DNA from: Chitinophaga japonensis
GTDB taxonomy: Bacteria > Bacteroidota > Bacteroidia > Chitinophagales > Chitinophagaceae
Assembly (NCBI RefSeq): GCF_007830125.1
Contig: NZ_VLLG01000006.1
Coordinates: forward strand, 186,001 to 250,000
Direction of reading: 5' to 3'
Length of the DNA: 64,000 nt
Part shown: in pieces, positions 1 through 9,284 of the stretch
How positions within the stretch are numbered: position 1 is the stretch's first letter
How the letters are laid out: every line of letters starts with the position of its first letter
Translations under genes and position numbers: made by a program
Notes under the pieces: generated by a model
What the model was told of the DNA's origin: nothing
Database searches by the model: none
What the model saw: only the letters and a program-made list of their open reading frames with translations

Positions 1-498
1 GTTAAAAATGGGCGATACCTTCTTTTCGCAGGCCGTCATTTTACGGTCCCACAGCTCCAGTTGCCCGCCCCATTCATCTTCCCAGTCCTTATTCAGGTAC
101 ACCAGCACATTTACCCGGCGCTGCCAGTTGCGGTGATGCGGGTGCACGGTAAAATCAGCGTGGATGTTCAGGAAGCCGCCGCGGCCGGATTGATGGATGC
201 CACCGCCTTCCAGGAAATCATCCTTCTGCAGGTTTTTAATGCCGGTCAGCTCGCTCAGGAACGCCAGGAACTCCGGGGAGTTCAGCTCGTTGATGGTGCG
301 GCGGATGGTGTCCGGCAACTGGTCCAGCTTGTTCAGGCCGCGTTTCTTTTCATTGAAGTGCACGTAATTGATCCAGCCATCCGCTTTGTTGAGCGTGTTG
401 AACTCTTCTATGCATTCATCCAGTATGGCAGGATTGAGAAAGTTTTCCAGGACAATGTGCGGATAGGGATCCGCTTCCTGGTATTGCTTGCTTAGCAT
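1..498 (-). CDS. 2OG-Fe(II) oxygenase, prolyl-4-hydroxylase-like (3' end outside window)
   Basis: Reading the minus strand from ATG at 498 gives MLSKQYQEADPYPHIVLENF and stays open to the window edge (166 residues seen). A conserved block around residues 98-140 contains GGGIHQSGRGG followed by NIHADF, giving the first two iron ligands (His113, Asp115), and then VNVLVYLNKDWEDEWGGQL. This matches Fe(II)/2-oxoglutarate dioxygenases of the prolyl-4-hydroxylase alpha-subunit type. The distal His and the 2OG-binding Arg/Lys would lie beyond the window. The frame is open further upstream without another ATG, so I chose the first ATG. The substrate is not predictable; soluble cytoplasmic location inferred from the lack of a signal peptide. 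Confidence 0.8.
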   Translation of the reverse strand, partial: MLSKQYQEADPYPHIVLENFLNPAILDECIEEFNTLNKADGWINYVHFNEKKRGLNKLDQLPDTIRRTINELNSPEFLAFLSELTGIKNLQKDDFLEGGGIHQSGRGGFLNIHADFTVHPHHRNWQRRVNVLVYLNKDWEDEWGGQLELWDRKMTACEKKVSPIFN

Positions 499-639
499 AG
501 AAAGCTGACTGTTCCAGCTATTTACATCAATGACAGTTGTAGGCGATAATGTCTGTTGCAATTTCGAACTTTTTACTATATGTAATAATAACAAATATAA
601 CGTCCGCCGGCGAATGTATCAAGGTTATTTTTTAGTTAA

Positions 640-1217
640 TTATGGCCGGTGCATCAGCCAGCACAGCAGTAGGGCCAGCTCGTTGCCCAGGGAGGACCGC
701 AGTATCCGCAAAGCCTTGCGCATGTGCTGTTCCACGGTATTTACGGAGATGTTCAGCCGCTCGGCCACCTCCTTGTTGGTCAACTGGTTCTCCCGGCTCA
801 GCAGGAAAACCGTGCGGCATTGCGCAGGCAGCTCCTGTATCTTGTGCTGCAGCAGCATTTCCATTTCCTTCAGCTCCAGCAATCCGCCGGCGTCACGAAC
901 GCCGGCAGGCATGTCCTGTATGAAGGCCTGCTCTTTTTTCAACTGCGCCAGTTGCTGCCGGTGGTAGTTATACACGCGGTTGCGCAGGGCTACGAACAGG
1001 TAGTTTTCCAGCACGGTATGCTCGTGCAGGCCGGGCAACTGCCGGTAGAGGGCCATGAACAGGTCCTGCACCAGCTCCTGTGCCGCTTCCAACTGGCCGG
1101 TCTTTTTATGCGCGATATTCACCAGGCGAATAAAATGCCGCTCGTAAATAGTATCAAAAGCTTTTTCGTCACCCTGCTTGAATAATGCTATTAATGTGGT
1201 ATCGGTATGGTGGGCAT
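640..1217 (-). CDS. ECF-type RNA polymerase sigma factor, 5' end apparently frameshifted
   Basis: The minus-strand frame ending at 640 encodes sigma region 2 (LVQDLFMALYRQ, then ENYLFVALRNRVYNY) and region 4 (LTNKEVAERLNISVNTVEQH). The first canonical start in this frame is GTG at 1122, but the frame stays open upstream and encodes DTTLIALFKQGDEKAFDTIY, the normal ECF N-terminus, with no ATG/GTG/TTG before an in-frame TAA near 1252. An ATG at 1215-1217 sits one base out of frame and stops after eight codons; one extra or missing base around 1191-1215 would join them. It should recruit polymerase to the nearby SusC/SusD genes. Divergent from the FecR gene at 1353. A TAAATTTG box lies at 1251-1244, just upstream of that ATG. 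Either an indel/sequence error or an unusual start. Confidence 0.8.
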
Positions 1218-1352
1218 ATGGTTTGATAGTGATGCAGTTTATCCAAATTTAATAATTAAATCAATTTTTTTTTGAAATTCTGCCCGCCGGAGTAACGGTA
1301 CTCCATTGTAATTGTGTTTATATATATGGACATCTATTTTATGCAGTAGTTT

Positions 1353-2357
1353 ATGGATCCTCAGTACCTGTTATTGCTTTTGGAAAAATACAGCACAGGC
1401 GCCTGCACGCCGGCCGAGCTGGAGCTGCTGGACGCCTGGTACACAGCTTTGGGCAAAGAGCGGCCGGACCAGTTGCTTGACCCCGACAGTGAAGCGGCCA
1501 TGCTGTTAACGCAGCAGAAGCTGCAGGAGCTAAGAGCGCGGCTGACAGCCGTACCGGCCGGCGCGCCGCTGCGTCCCGTACGAAACCCCTTGTGGCGGCG
1601 CATGGGCCGCTGGGCTGCTGTAGTAGCCGGCATCGCCCTGGTATCCGGCATGACCTGGTATAGCTGGCAGCAACGCCGGCAACAGGTAGCCCTGCAGGCA
1701 ACGCCGCAAACGGTAGACAAGCTGGCCTACAGCCGGCACATCACCCTGCCGGACAGCAGCACCGTAGTGCTGCATGCCGGCAGCCGCCTGGAATACCCGG
1801 CTGCCTTCAGCGGCGCCGAAAGAGTAGTGACGCTTTCCGGGGAAGCTTACTTTGATATCCGCGAAGACCCTGCACACCGCTTTGTGATCAATACCGGCCG
1901 CGTAAAGACCACGGTGCTCGGCACCGCCTTTAACATTAAAGCCTACCCCGGCTCCAACGAGATCACCGTATCCGTTACCAAAGGCAAGGTGAAAGTGGAA
2001 GACGGGCAGCAGGTGCTGGCCGTGCTCACGCCCGACCAGCAGATGGTGTACAACACCCTGGCCGCCACCCTGGCGCAAAAACCGGTGAATGCGCTGGAGC
2101 AGGTCAACTGGGCGCGGGAGGACATGGTGTTTGAATCCGTGCCCTTTGAGCAAATTACCACGGCTATCAGTAAACGCTATGAAGTGGATATACGCTTTGA
2201 CAACCCGGCGCTGGCGCAATGCCCGGTCCGGGCCTCCTTCAGCGGCACAGAATCACTGGAGGAAGTGCTGACCGTGTTATGCACCGTAAGAAATGCTACC
2301 TATACCCTGCTGCCCGATGGCGATGTGATGATCCACGGCAAGGGCTGTTCCAATTAA
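1353..2357 (+). CDS. FecR-family anti-sigma factor
   Basis: A 334-residue inner-membrane regulator that would hold the neighbouring ECF sigma factor until the TonB-dependent receptor signals. The N-terminal cytoplasmic region (residues 1-85) is followed by one membrane segment (about 88-105, WAAVVAGIALVSGMTWYSW). A periplasmic FecR domain follows, with VTLSGEAYFDIREDPAHRF and VLGTAFNIKAYP at about 155-200. The C-terminal DUF4974-like domain starts near WAREDMVFESVPFEQI (about 250) and resembles an STN fold. It is divergent from the sigma factor and 214 bases upstream of the SusC gene, the usual sigma/FecR/SusC grouping of Bacteroidota. Confidence 0.92.
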   Translation: MDPQYLLLLLEKYSTGACTPAELELLDAWYTALGKERPDQLLDPDSEAAMLLTQQKLQELRARLTAVPAGAPLRPVRNPLWRRMGRWAAVVAGIALVSGMTWYSWQQRRQQVALQATPQTVDKLAYSRHITLPDSSTVVLHAGSRLEYPAAFSGAERVVTLSGEAYFDIREDPAHRFVINTGRVKTTVLGTAFNIKAYPGSNEITVSVTKGKVKVEDGQQVLAVLTPDQQMVYNTLAATLAQKPVNALEQVNWAREDMVFESVPFEQITTAISKRYEVDIRFDNPALAQCPVRASFSGTESLEEVLTVLCTVRNATYTLLPDGDVMIHGKGCSN

Positions 2358-2555
2358 TAATTAACAATTAAGCATTAATAATAAAGGCGACCAAAATCAC
2401 AATGAAACACCCGTGCAACGATTCTTGATTATTCATTATTAATTAACCATCGTAACAATGAAGTAACAGTGTAACACCGGCCCTCAAAAAGGGGCCTGGG
2501 GAAGGTTTTGCCAAAAAAAGCTAAAAACATTCACGTTATGCGCAGCTACGCAATA

Positions 2556-2571
2556 GCGGGCGGATGCCCGC
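2556..2571 (+). other. GC-rich hairpin directly before the susC start
   Basis: GCGGGC, four-base loop GGAT, GCCCGC: a perfect six-pair stem ending at the base before ATG 2572. It would hinder initiation at 2572 and so slightly favours the downstream ATG at 2617, or it may act as a leader element. A comparable GCGGG/CCCGC hairpin precedes the second SusC gene at 62271-62297. Confidence 0.45.
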
Positions 2572-5500
2572 ATGCCCTGTTTATTGTCTCATCTAAACCA
2601 TAATGCCCGTTCTCTTATGAAGATCAGTACCTTACTACTTGTATGCATGCTGCTGCTCTCCCCGCTGTGGGCGGCCAGCAGCACCGCGCAGAACATTGCC
2701 ACCAGGCAGATCACGCTGGCGCTCAGCCATGTAACCCTGCGCAGCGCATTGGAGAAAGTGGAAACCCTGTCCGGCTTCCGCATTGCTTTTCCGCCGGAGC
2801 AGGTGCGCCGCTACCGGAACATTTCCCTGGAAAAAGGCACCCGCTCGGTAAAGGAAACGCTGGAACTGCTGCTGGCCGGCACGCCGCTCAGCTTCAAACA
2901 GCAGGATGATATCATTATCATTTACCGCCCGGCGCCACGCAGCCCGGCTGCAGACACCATTATCAAAAACCCGCCGCCTGCCAGGCAGCAGGCGCAGTCC
3001 CGCACCATCATCGGCTCCGTGATAGAGTACCGCAGCAATGAGCCGCTGCCCGGCGTAACCGTGCAGGTAAAAGGCACCAGCCGCGGCACCACTACGCAGG
3101 CCGACGGCACTTTCAGCATTGTAGTGCCGCCCGGCGAAGCGGTACTTTCCTTTTCCTATGTAGGCTTTGAAACAAAAGAAGTGGAAACCGGCGCTACCAA
3201 CTCCGTAAACGTAGCCCTCAGCCCTTCCAACATCGGCCTGAAGGATGTGGTGATCGTAGCGTACGGCGAGCAGAAAAAAGCCACCGTTACCGGCGCCATT
3301 TCCTCCATCACCACCAAAGAGCTGGTGCAAAGCCCGGTGTCCAACCTCACGAATGCGCTGGCCGGCAGGCTACCCGGCCTCATTACCACGCAGCGCAGCG
3401 GGGAGCCGGGCGTGGACGGCAGCACCCTGTACATACGCGGCGTAGCCACGCTTAATAATGCAACGCCGATCGTAATGGTGGACGGCGTGGAACGCCCGAT
3501 GGACTATGTAGACCCCAATGACGTGGAAAGCGTGACCATCCTCAAAGACGCCGCCGCTACCGCAGTGCTGGGCATGCGCGGGGCCAACGGCGCCATCCTG
3601 GTCACTACCCGCCGTGGCAAGGCCGGCACGCCGCAGGTGAGCTTCCGCGCATCCGCCGGCATACAGGAGCCTACCCGCCTGCCGCCCTACCTCGGCTCCT
3701 ATGATTATGCGCGGCTGCTGAATGAAGCCATGCGCAACGACGGGCAGCAGGTGCCCTTTACAGACGAGCAACTGGAAGGCTATAAGAACGGCTCGCTACC
3801 CAACACCGATTACTATAAATTCCTGATGCAGCCTTCGCAGGTAGCCAGCGCCAACCTGAATGTAAGCGGCGGCGGCAACGTAGCGCGCTACTTCATTTCC
3901 GCGGGCTACAATGTGGCGGAAGGCAATTACCGGCATACCACGGAGAACAAGGACGGCTACAATGCCAACAACCTGATGAAGCGCTATAGCCTGCGCGCCA
4001 ACGTAGACGTGGACATCTCCCCCAACCTCACCGCGCGCCTGGACCTGGCGGGCATTTTAACGGACCGCACGGACGGCAACAACAGCGCATCCGGCGTGAT
4101 GCAGCTCGCCAACCGCATGCCGCCTATCTATCCCATTTTCAACCCCGACGGCTCTATGTGGGGCACCGGTACCTATACCAGCAACATCTATGGCGAACTG
4201 TCGCAGAAAGGCTACCGGCGCTGGTATAACAACACGGTACAGGGCACCTTTGCCCTTACCCGCAAACTGGATTTCATTACCAAAAACCTCAGCGTAAAAG
4301 CGTCTTTCTCCTACGATAATACCAACCGGCCCAGCGCTTCCTATACCCGCAGCTATGCGGTGTACCAACCCTTGTTTGATGACCAGGGTAACCCCGCCGG
4401 CTACCGCACCATTGGACAGGATACCAAGATAGATCCCAATGGCGGCTTTGGCGGCGGCGATGCCATCCGCAACACCTATTTTGAGACCACCCTTAACTGG
4501 AACCGCCAGTTCAACGACCACGAAGCCAGCGCCATCCTGCTGTGGAACCGCCGCCTGCAGGAATTCAACTCCCAGATACCTTACGCCTACCAGTCCCTGC
4601 TGCTGAGAGGCACCTATAACTACAAGCTGAAATACCTGCTGGAGTTCAGCGCCTCCTACCAGGGATCGGAGAACTTTCCCCGGGAAAGCCGCTATGGCTT
4701 CTTCCCTTCCATTTCCGGCGGCTGGGTGCTGTCTGAAGAGCCGTTCTTCAAGAACAATGTACGCGTGGTGAACTTCCTGAAAATACGCGGCTCCTACGGT
4801 GAAGTGGGCAATGACCGCTCCAGCGGCTCACAGTTCCCGCCTGCCTCCGAGCGTTTTCTCTGGTTTACCTCCTGGTCAGGCGCGCCGCAGTATTACTTTG
4901 GCACCAATCCTGCACAGGCCAACGGCTGGGCGCAGGGCGCCATCGGCAACCCCAATGTAACCTGGGAACGCGGCCGCCAGGTGGATGTGGGCCTGGAAGC
5001 CCGCCTGTGGAACGACCGGCTGGGGCTGACAGTGGACGTGTTCCGCCAGCGGAGGAGCAAGATCCTGATACCCCGTAAAACACTGTCCGACGTATTCGGG
5101 CAGGACATCAAGGCGCAGAACATCGGCATTGTAGACAACAAAGGCATTGAAATAGAGCTTACGCATCAAAACACCATCGGCCAGGTGAGCTATACCATCA
5201 AGCCCAACCTCACCTATGCGCGCAACAATATCGTGTACCAGGATGAAGTGCCCCAGTCCTACCCCTGGATGCGGCGCACCGGCCACCCGGTAGGCACCCG
5301 GTTCGGGCTGATAGCCGAAGGCTTTTTCCGTGACCAGGAGGACGTAGCGAACAGTCCCCTGCAGAACTTTTCCAGCAACTACGGCCCCGGCGATATCAAG
5401 TATAAAAAACTGACCGGCAAGGAATATGATTACATACAGGCCGCCTTTGATGAAACGGCTATCGGCTACGCACGTACGCCCGAGATCATGTACGGCGCTA

Positions 5501-5958
5501 CCTTTGGCATAAACTACAAGGGCTTCGACCTGTCTGTACTGCTGCAGGGCGCCGCCCATACGGATGTGTCACTGGACGGGGAAGCGGCCTATGAATTTTT
5601 CCAGGGCGGCAAGGTAAAGCCTTTCCACCTGGGCCGCTGGACGCCGGAAACAGCCGCCACGGCTACCTATCCCCGCCTGCACGCCACTACCAACGCCAAC
5701 AATCACCGCCTGTCCACCTTCTGGATCCGCGACGCCAGCTACCTCCGTATCAAGAATGCGGAGATAGGCTACCAGTTGCCCAAGCGGTGGATAAAGCGGG
5801 CAGGGATCAACTATTTTCGTATATACATTAACGGTATGAACCTGCATACCTGGGACAAGCTGGATGATTTTGGCCTGGACCCGGAAGTGAACAATGGCCG
5901 GGGCGATATGTACCCGATCCAGAGGATATGGAATTTCGGCATCGATGTCAAATTTTGA
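2572..5958 (+). CDS. SusC/RagA-family TonB-linked outer-membrane receptor with STN domain
   Basis: A 1128-residue outer-membrane transporter that would import glycans or other polymers with the SusD lipoprotein that follows. Order: signal segment (ISTLLLVCMLLLSPLWA, residues 18-34); STN signalling domain (about 43-120, ITLALSHVTLRSALEKVE); carboxypeptidase-regulatory-like domain (about 143-220, ending LSFSYVGFETKEVE); TonB-box-like DVVIVAYGEQKKATVTGAIS; plug with LYIRGVATLNNATPIVMVDG and SVTILKDAAATAVLGMRGAN; then a long beta-barrel ending in the aromatic FGIDVKF. The STN domain fits control through FecR at 1353. Start: ATG 2572 leaves 15 residues before MKISTLLLV; ATG 2617 is an equally reasonable start. 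Substrate not evident. Confidence 0.95.
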   Translation: MPCLLSHLNHNARSLMKISTLLLVCMLLLSPLWAASSTAQNIATRQITLALSHVTLRSALEKVETLSGFRIAFPPEQVRRYRNISLEKGTRSVKETLELLLAGTPLSFKQQDDIIIIYRPAPRSPAADTIIKNPPPARQQAQSRTIIGSVIEYRSNEPLPGVTVQVKGTSRGTTTQADGTFSIVVPPGEAVLSFSYVGFETKEVETGATNSVNVALSPSNIGLKDVVIVAYGEQKKATVTGAISSITTKELVQSPVSNLTNALAGRLPGLITTQRSGEPGVDGSTLYIRGVATLNNATPIVMVDGVERPMDYVDPNDVESVTILKDAAATAVLGMRGANGAILVTTRRGKAGTPQVSFRASAGIQEPTRLPPYLGSYDYARLLNEAMRNDGQQVPFTDEQLEGYKNGSLPNTDYYKFLMQPSQVASANLNVSGGGNVARYFISAGYNVAEGNYRHTTENKDGYNANNLMKRYSLRANVDVDISPNLTARLDLAGILTDRTDGNNSASGVMQLANRMPPIYPIFNPDGSMWGTGTYTSNIYGELSQKGYRRWYNNTVQGTFALTRKLDFITKNLSVKASFSYDNTNRPSASYTRSYAVYQPLFDDQGNPAGYRTIGQDTKIDPNGGFGGGDAIRNTYFETTLNWNRQFNDHEASAILLWNRRLQEFNSQIPYAYQSLLLRGTYNYKLKYLLEFSASYQGSENFPRESRYGFFPSISGGWVLSEEPFFKNNVRVVNFLKIRGSYGEVGNDRSSGSQFPPASERFLWFTSWSGAPQYYFGTNPAQANGWAQGAIGNPNVTWERGRQVDVGLEARLWNDRLGLTVDVFRQRRSKILIPRKTLSDVFGQDIKAQNIGIVDNKGIEIELTHQNTIGQVSYTIKPNLTYARNNIVYQDEVPQSYPWMRRTGHPVGTRFGLIAEGFFRDQEDVANSPLQNFSSNYGPGDIKYKKLTGKEYDYIQAAFDETAIGYARTPEIMYGATFGINYKGFDLSVLLQGAAHTDVSLDGEAAYEFFQGGKVKPFHLGRWTPETAATATYPRLHATTNANNHRLSTFWIRDASYLRIKNAEIGYQLPKRWIKRAGINYFRIYINGMNLHTWDKLDDFGLDPEVNNGRGDMYPIQRIWNFGIDVKF

Positions 5959-6030
5959 GGCAGGAAGTAAGAAATAGGAAGCAGGAAATGGGAACCCGTG
6001 CAAATCATCATACCTCTTACTTCCTGCTTC
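5957..6030 (+). repeat. Inverted repeat between susC and susD
   Basis: Left arm 5957-5972 (GAGGCAGGAAGTAAGA) pairs with 6015-6030 (TCTTACTTCCTGCTTC); 15 of 16 positions are Watson-Crick and the remaining one is a G-U wobble in RNA. The 42-base loop holds a second partial copy of the left arm (GGAAGCAGGAAAT, 5978-5990), allowing an alternative pairing. It may be an mRNA-stability hairpin separating SusC and SusD levels, or a dispersed repeat: GCAGGAAGTA also occurs near 24783. Confidence 0.7.
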
Positions 6031-6054
6031 AAAGTCCAAACTAAACATATGTTT

Positions 6055-7734
6055 ATGAAACAAGCAATCATATTACTTACCATTATCGTACTCACCGCCT
6101 GTAAAAAGGATTTCCTGGACCGGGCCGCCACCACGCAACAGCAGGATGAGGACATCTTTACCAACTTTACCATGACGGACCAGGTGGTGAATAACCTGTA
6201 CTCCCGCATACGCGGCCCTTACACCTACCTGGGTGGTTATTCCATGAGCTCCGCTACAGACGAGGGCAAAGACGCCTCCAGTTGGATGGCCTCCCAGACC
6301 TTTAACAACGGTTCCTGGAACGCCACTACCATCGGCAACACCTGGCGCGAAAATTATGTAGCCCTCCGCCAGGCCAATACCATCCTGGAAAACGTAGTGA
6401 AATACAATACGCCGGACGATCCCAATAATCCCGGCACGCTGGAGAACCGCATCGGGGAAGTGTATTTTCTAAGGGCCTGGTTCCTGGCAGAGCTGATCAA
6501 ACAGTTCGGCGGCGTGATCATCGTTACCCAAACGATGGACCAGACCGACAGTGAAGCGCTGAACCGTCCCCGCAACACCTACGACTCCTGCGTGGCGCAG
6601 GTACTGGCCGACTGTGATGAAGCTTTTAAACGCCTGCCTTTATCCTATCCCAGCACCCAGGTGGGGCGCGTTACCAAAGGCGCCTGCCTGGCCCTGAAAG
6701 CCCGCGCCCTGCTGTATGCCGCCAGCCCGTTATGGGCCATTGCCGGCAAAACCAGCTTCCAGGGCGACATCAGCAGCAACAGCACGGCCTCCGACCCCGA
6801 GAAGTGGCGGAAGGCCGCTGCTGCTGCCAAAGCCGTGATAGACCTGCAGGGCGACGGCGGCCCCGTGTACCGCCTGGAGCCCAACCTGGCGGCCCGCAAG
6901 CAAATGTTCACCTCCACCACCCTGCTCAGCAACGAGGTGATCTTTCAACGCATGCGCGAAACAGACCAGGGTATGGACCGTTACCTGTTCCCCTTTGGCA
7001 ACAGCGGCTGGTCCGGCTGCGCGCCCACCCAAAACCTGGTAGATGACTATGAAATGGATAACGGCTTTCCTGTCACGGACCCCGCCTCCGGCTATGACCC
7101 GTCCCAACCCTATGCACACCGGGACCCACGCTTTTACCAGGACATCCTTTACAACGATGCCGACTTCAAAGGCCGCAAGATCGAGACCTTTGCCGGCGGC
7201 AAAGATGCATTGAGCACGGATGTAGACCATACCCGCACCGGTTACTTTGCACGCAAGCTGCTGGACGAGAACATTACACCCAGCCAGTCATCGTCTGTAA
7301 GGCAGGTGCATGGCATTATTTTCCGGCTGGCGGAATTTTACCTCGGCTATGCGGAAGCGCTCAACGAGTACGACCCCGGTAATCCTGACATCGCCACTTA
7401 CGTGAACGCCATCCGCGCACGCGCGGGCATGCCGCCCCTGCCCGCCGGGCTTTCCCAGCCGGACATGCGGCAGCGTATCCGAAATGAAAGGAGGATAGAG
7501 CTGGCCTTTGAGAACCACCGCTTCTGGGATGTGCGCCGCTGGAAGATAGCCGAACAAACGGAAAGGGCTATTTACGGCCTGCAGGCCATTGTGGACAATA
7601 CGGCTCCCGGCGGCTTCCGTTACGAACGTTTCAAGGTAGAGGACCGGCCCTGGCGCAATGCCATGTACATCATCCCCATTACCGTGGATGAAACACTCCG
7701 GAATCCCAACCTTGTGCAGAATGAAGGGTGGTAA
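6055..7734 (+). CDS. RagB/SusD-family nutrient-uptake lipoprotein
   Basis: The surface lipoprotein partner of the SusC receptor upstream; it binds substrate over the receptor pore. The start at 6055 gives MKQAIILLTIIVLTACKKDF, a signal peptide with lipobox LTAC (Cys near residue 17). Earlier in-frame ATGs at 5998 and 6049 would put a non-signal stretch before it. At 559 residues it has normal family length. Typical SusD features: early FLDR, the TPR-like helices around VGRVTKGACLALKARALLYA, and the C-terminal block IRNERRIELAFENHRFWDVRRW near residues 475-497. It sits 96 bases after susC, across a hairpin. Confidence 0.95.
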   Translation: MKQAIILLTIIVLTACKKDFLDRAATTQQQDEDIFTNFTMTDQVVNNLYSRIRGPYTYLGGYSMSSATDEGKDASSWMASQTFNNGSWNATTIGNTWRENYVALRQANTILENVVKYNTPDDPNNPGTLENRIGEVYFLRAWFLAELIKQFGGVIIVTQTMDQTDSEALNRPRNTYDSCVAQVLADCDEAFKRLPLSYPSTQVGRVTKGACLALKARALLYAASPLWAIAGKTSFQGDISSNSTASDPEKWRKAAAAAKAVIDLQGDGGPVYRLEPNLAARKQMFTSTTLLSNEVIFQRMRETDQGMDRYLFPFGNSGWSGCAPTQNLVDDYEMDNGFPVTDPASGYDPSQPYAHRDPRFYQDILYNDADFKGRKIETFAGGKDALSTDVDHTRTGYFARKLLDENITPSQSSSVRQVHGIIFRLAEFYLGYAEALNEYDPGNPDIATYVNAIRARAGMPPLPAGLSQPDMRQRIRNERRIELAFENHRFWDVRRWKIAEQTERAIYGLQAIVDNTAPGGFRYERFKVEDRPWRNAMYIIPITVDETLRNPNLVQNEGW

Positions 7735-7758
7735 TGCCGGCCGGCCATCTGTTGTATG

Positions 7759-8649
7759 TTAACCCTGGAAAGAGGCCGGCAGCTTAGCCCCGTTGCCGGC
7801 CGCTTTCTTTTTTCGTTTGGGCATGGTCAGCTCTCCTTTTATGGAGCTGAACAACATGATCTCATCCGCGGTGGGCGCCAGGGAAGCTGCGCCCTTTAAA
7901 GCCGCTTTAGTGGCCGCAAAGCCCCTGCTGTCGATAACACCGGCCGGTGAGGGGCGTTTCAGCACCGCCGGCGTGAGGCCGAACTTGATGTCCAGCGCAA
8001 ACTGCTCCGTGGCGGTGGACAGCTCCCCGTTGAGGTTTACGCCCCAGGCGCCGCCCTGGGCCTTACCGGTGTATTTTTCATATTTCTTGCGAATGATGTT
8101 CTTCTGCACGAATCCCATTACCACGAACAGGTAACAGATCTCCGGGTCGTTCAGCAGGTCTGCATTGTCTTTTTTCCATTGGTCCAGCCCGGTTCTCCAG
8201 CTAGCGTCTTTGGTATCTACCAGCCCGGTAGCCTGGTCCATTACCAGTACGGAAAAACTGGTTTCCGCGTTCAGCTCGGCCGACAGGTAGCTCAGGAAGG
8301 ATACGCTTGCCGCCAGCGACTTGTCCACCATGATGGAGCTGCGCAGCACGGGCTTGGTCAGCCTGGAGGCCTCGTTCACTTTATGCGCTACCGGGAACGG
8401 GGTTAGCTCCGCCGGGTAGCCGGCTTCATTAAAGCTGGCGGGGCATTGCCCGTCTTTTTTCCTCACCTGTATCACCTGGCCCAAAATAGCGTAGGGGTCC
8501 GCGGTATAGGCATCCGCGTCAATGTACGCCATCTGCAGGTCCAGGTTCAGTTTGCTGATGGCCTCCCGGGTGGATGGTACGATCACTTTACCGGCCACGG
8601 ATTCATTCATGACTTTGTTTACGTGGTCTTTGTCTGCATTTTGTCCCAT
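7759..8649 (-). CDS. Protein of unknown function (296 aa)
   Basis: I do not recognise this family. The protein has no signal peptide and no long hydrophobic segment, so it is probably cytoplasmic. The N-terminal half is mixed alpha/beta in appearance (VIVPSTREAISKLNLDLQMA). A region near 195-235 has alternating hydrophobic residues (GAWGVNLNGELSTATEQFAL), suggesting beta strands. It ends in a basic stretch, MPKRKKKAAGNGAK. The gene stands alone, convergent with susD (24 bases between stops). ATG 8649 is the first start in the frame. Codon use looks like that of its neighbours, so it is very likely a real gene. Confidence 0.75.
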   Translation of the reverse strand: MGQNADKDHVNKVMNESVAGKVIVPSTREAISKLNLDLQMAYIDADAYTADPYAILGQVIQVRKKDGQCPASFNEAGYPAELTPFPVAHKVNEASRLTKPVLRSSIMVDKSLAASVSFLSYLSAELNAETSFSVLVMDQATGLVDTKDASWRTGLDQWKKDNADLLNDPEICYLFVVMGFVQKNIIRKKYEKYTGKAQGGAWGVNLNGELSTATEQFALDIKFGLTPAVLKRPSPAGVIDSRGFAATKAALKGAASLAPTADEIMLFSSIKGELTMPKRKKKAAGNGAKLPASFQG

Positions 8650-8783
8650 GGTATATGATTTGTGTGTTAAGAGGGGTGAAAATTTATTTGGGGTAATTAC
8701 ACGATCCTGCTGTTGCTACTTGTTTTAGCTGATGTATTGGGATATTCTGTATGTAATTTATTGAAAAATATCCAAATAAAAAC

Positions 8784-8814
8784 AAAGCATTGCAACACCG
8801 GGTTGCAATGCTTT
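8784..8814 (-). terminator. Rho-independent terminator after the GNAT/AhpD-like genes
   Basis: Perfect 13-base inverted repeat AAAGCATTGCAAC / GTTGCAATGCTTT with loop ACCGG. On the minus strand it follows the stop at 8850 and is succeeded by a T-rich run (GTTTTTATTTGG), so it should end transcription of the 9725-8850 genes before the next minus-strand gene. Confidence 0.85.
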
Positions 8815-8849
8815 AATGTAACGGAAGGAAAGGCTACAGTACAGCTTAT

Positions 8850-9272
8850 CTACAACTTATAACTAAAATGATGCGCCGCCAGCTTGTATCCCTTTCTCAG
8901 GTACAAGCGGTGCGCGTCATGCCGTTGAAAACCGCTGTCCAGTATCACCTCACCTTTACCTGTTTCCCTGGCCAGCTCGTGGATATAGTCCAGCAAGGCG
9001 CCGGCATAGCCTTTGCCCCGGCAGGCCGGCAGCGTGCACAGGTCATCCACGTAAATGAATTTACCGGCAAACAACGAGTGCAGGTTACGGTAACCCGCAA
9101 ACGCCGCTACCTGCTCCTTTTCCGCCAGGTACAGCAGGTGGTACCCTTCCTCCTGCATTTCCTTTACCTGCTGTACAAAACCGGGCTGCTGCAGGTGGGG
9201 GCGCAGGGTGTGCACTACCTCCCAGCAGGCGGCTATTTCTTTTTCTGTTTGCGCAAATCTGATCTGGTGCAT
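8850..9272 (-). CDS. GNAT-family N-acetyltransferase
   Basis: A 140-residue single-domain acetyl-CoA-dependent acetyltransferase. The acetyl-CoA pyrophosphate-binding motif is RGKGYAGALLDYIHE (about residues 87-101), preceded by the beta-4 strand KFIYVDDLCTLPACRGKG. The C-terminus (DSGFQRHDAHRLYLRKGYKL) is the usual GNAT ending. It starts 12 bases after the stop of the AhpD-like gene on the same strand, so the two are probably cotranscribed, and a strong terminator follows. The acceptor (small molecule or protein) cannot be told from sequence. Confidence 0.88.
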   Translation of the reverse strand: MHQIRFAQTEKEIAACWEVVHTLRPHLQQPGFVQQVKEMQEEGYHLLYLAEKEQVAAFAGYRNLHSLFAGKFIYVDDLCTLPACRGKGYAGALLDYIHELARETGKGEVILDSGFQRHDAHRLYLRKGYKLAAHHFSYKL

Positions 9273-9284
9273 ATACGTTGATTT

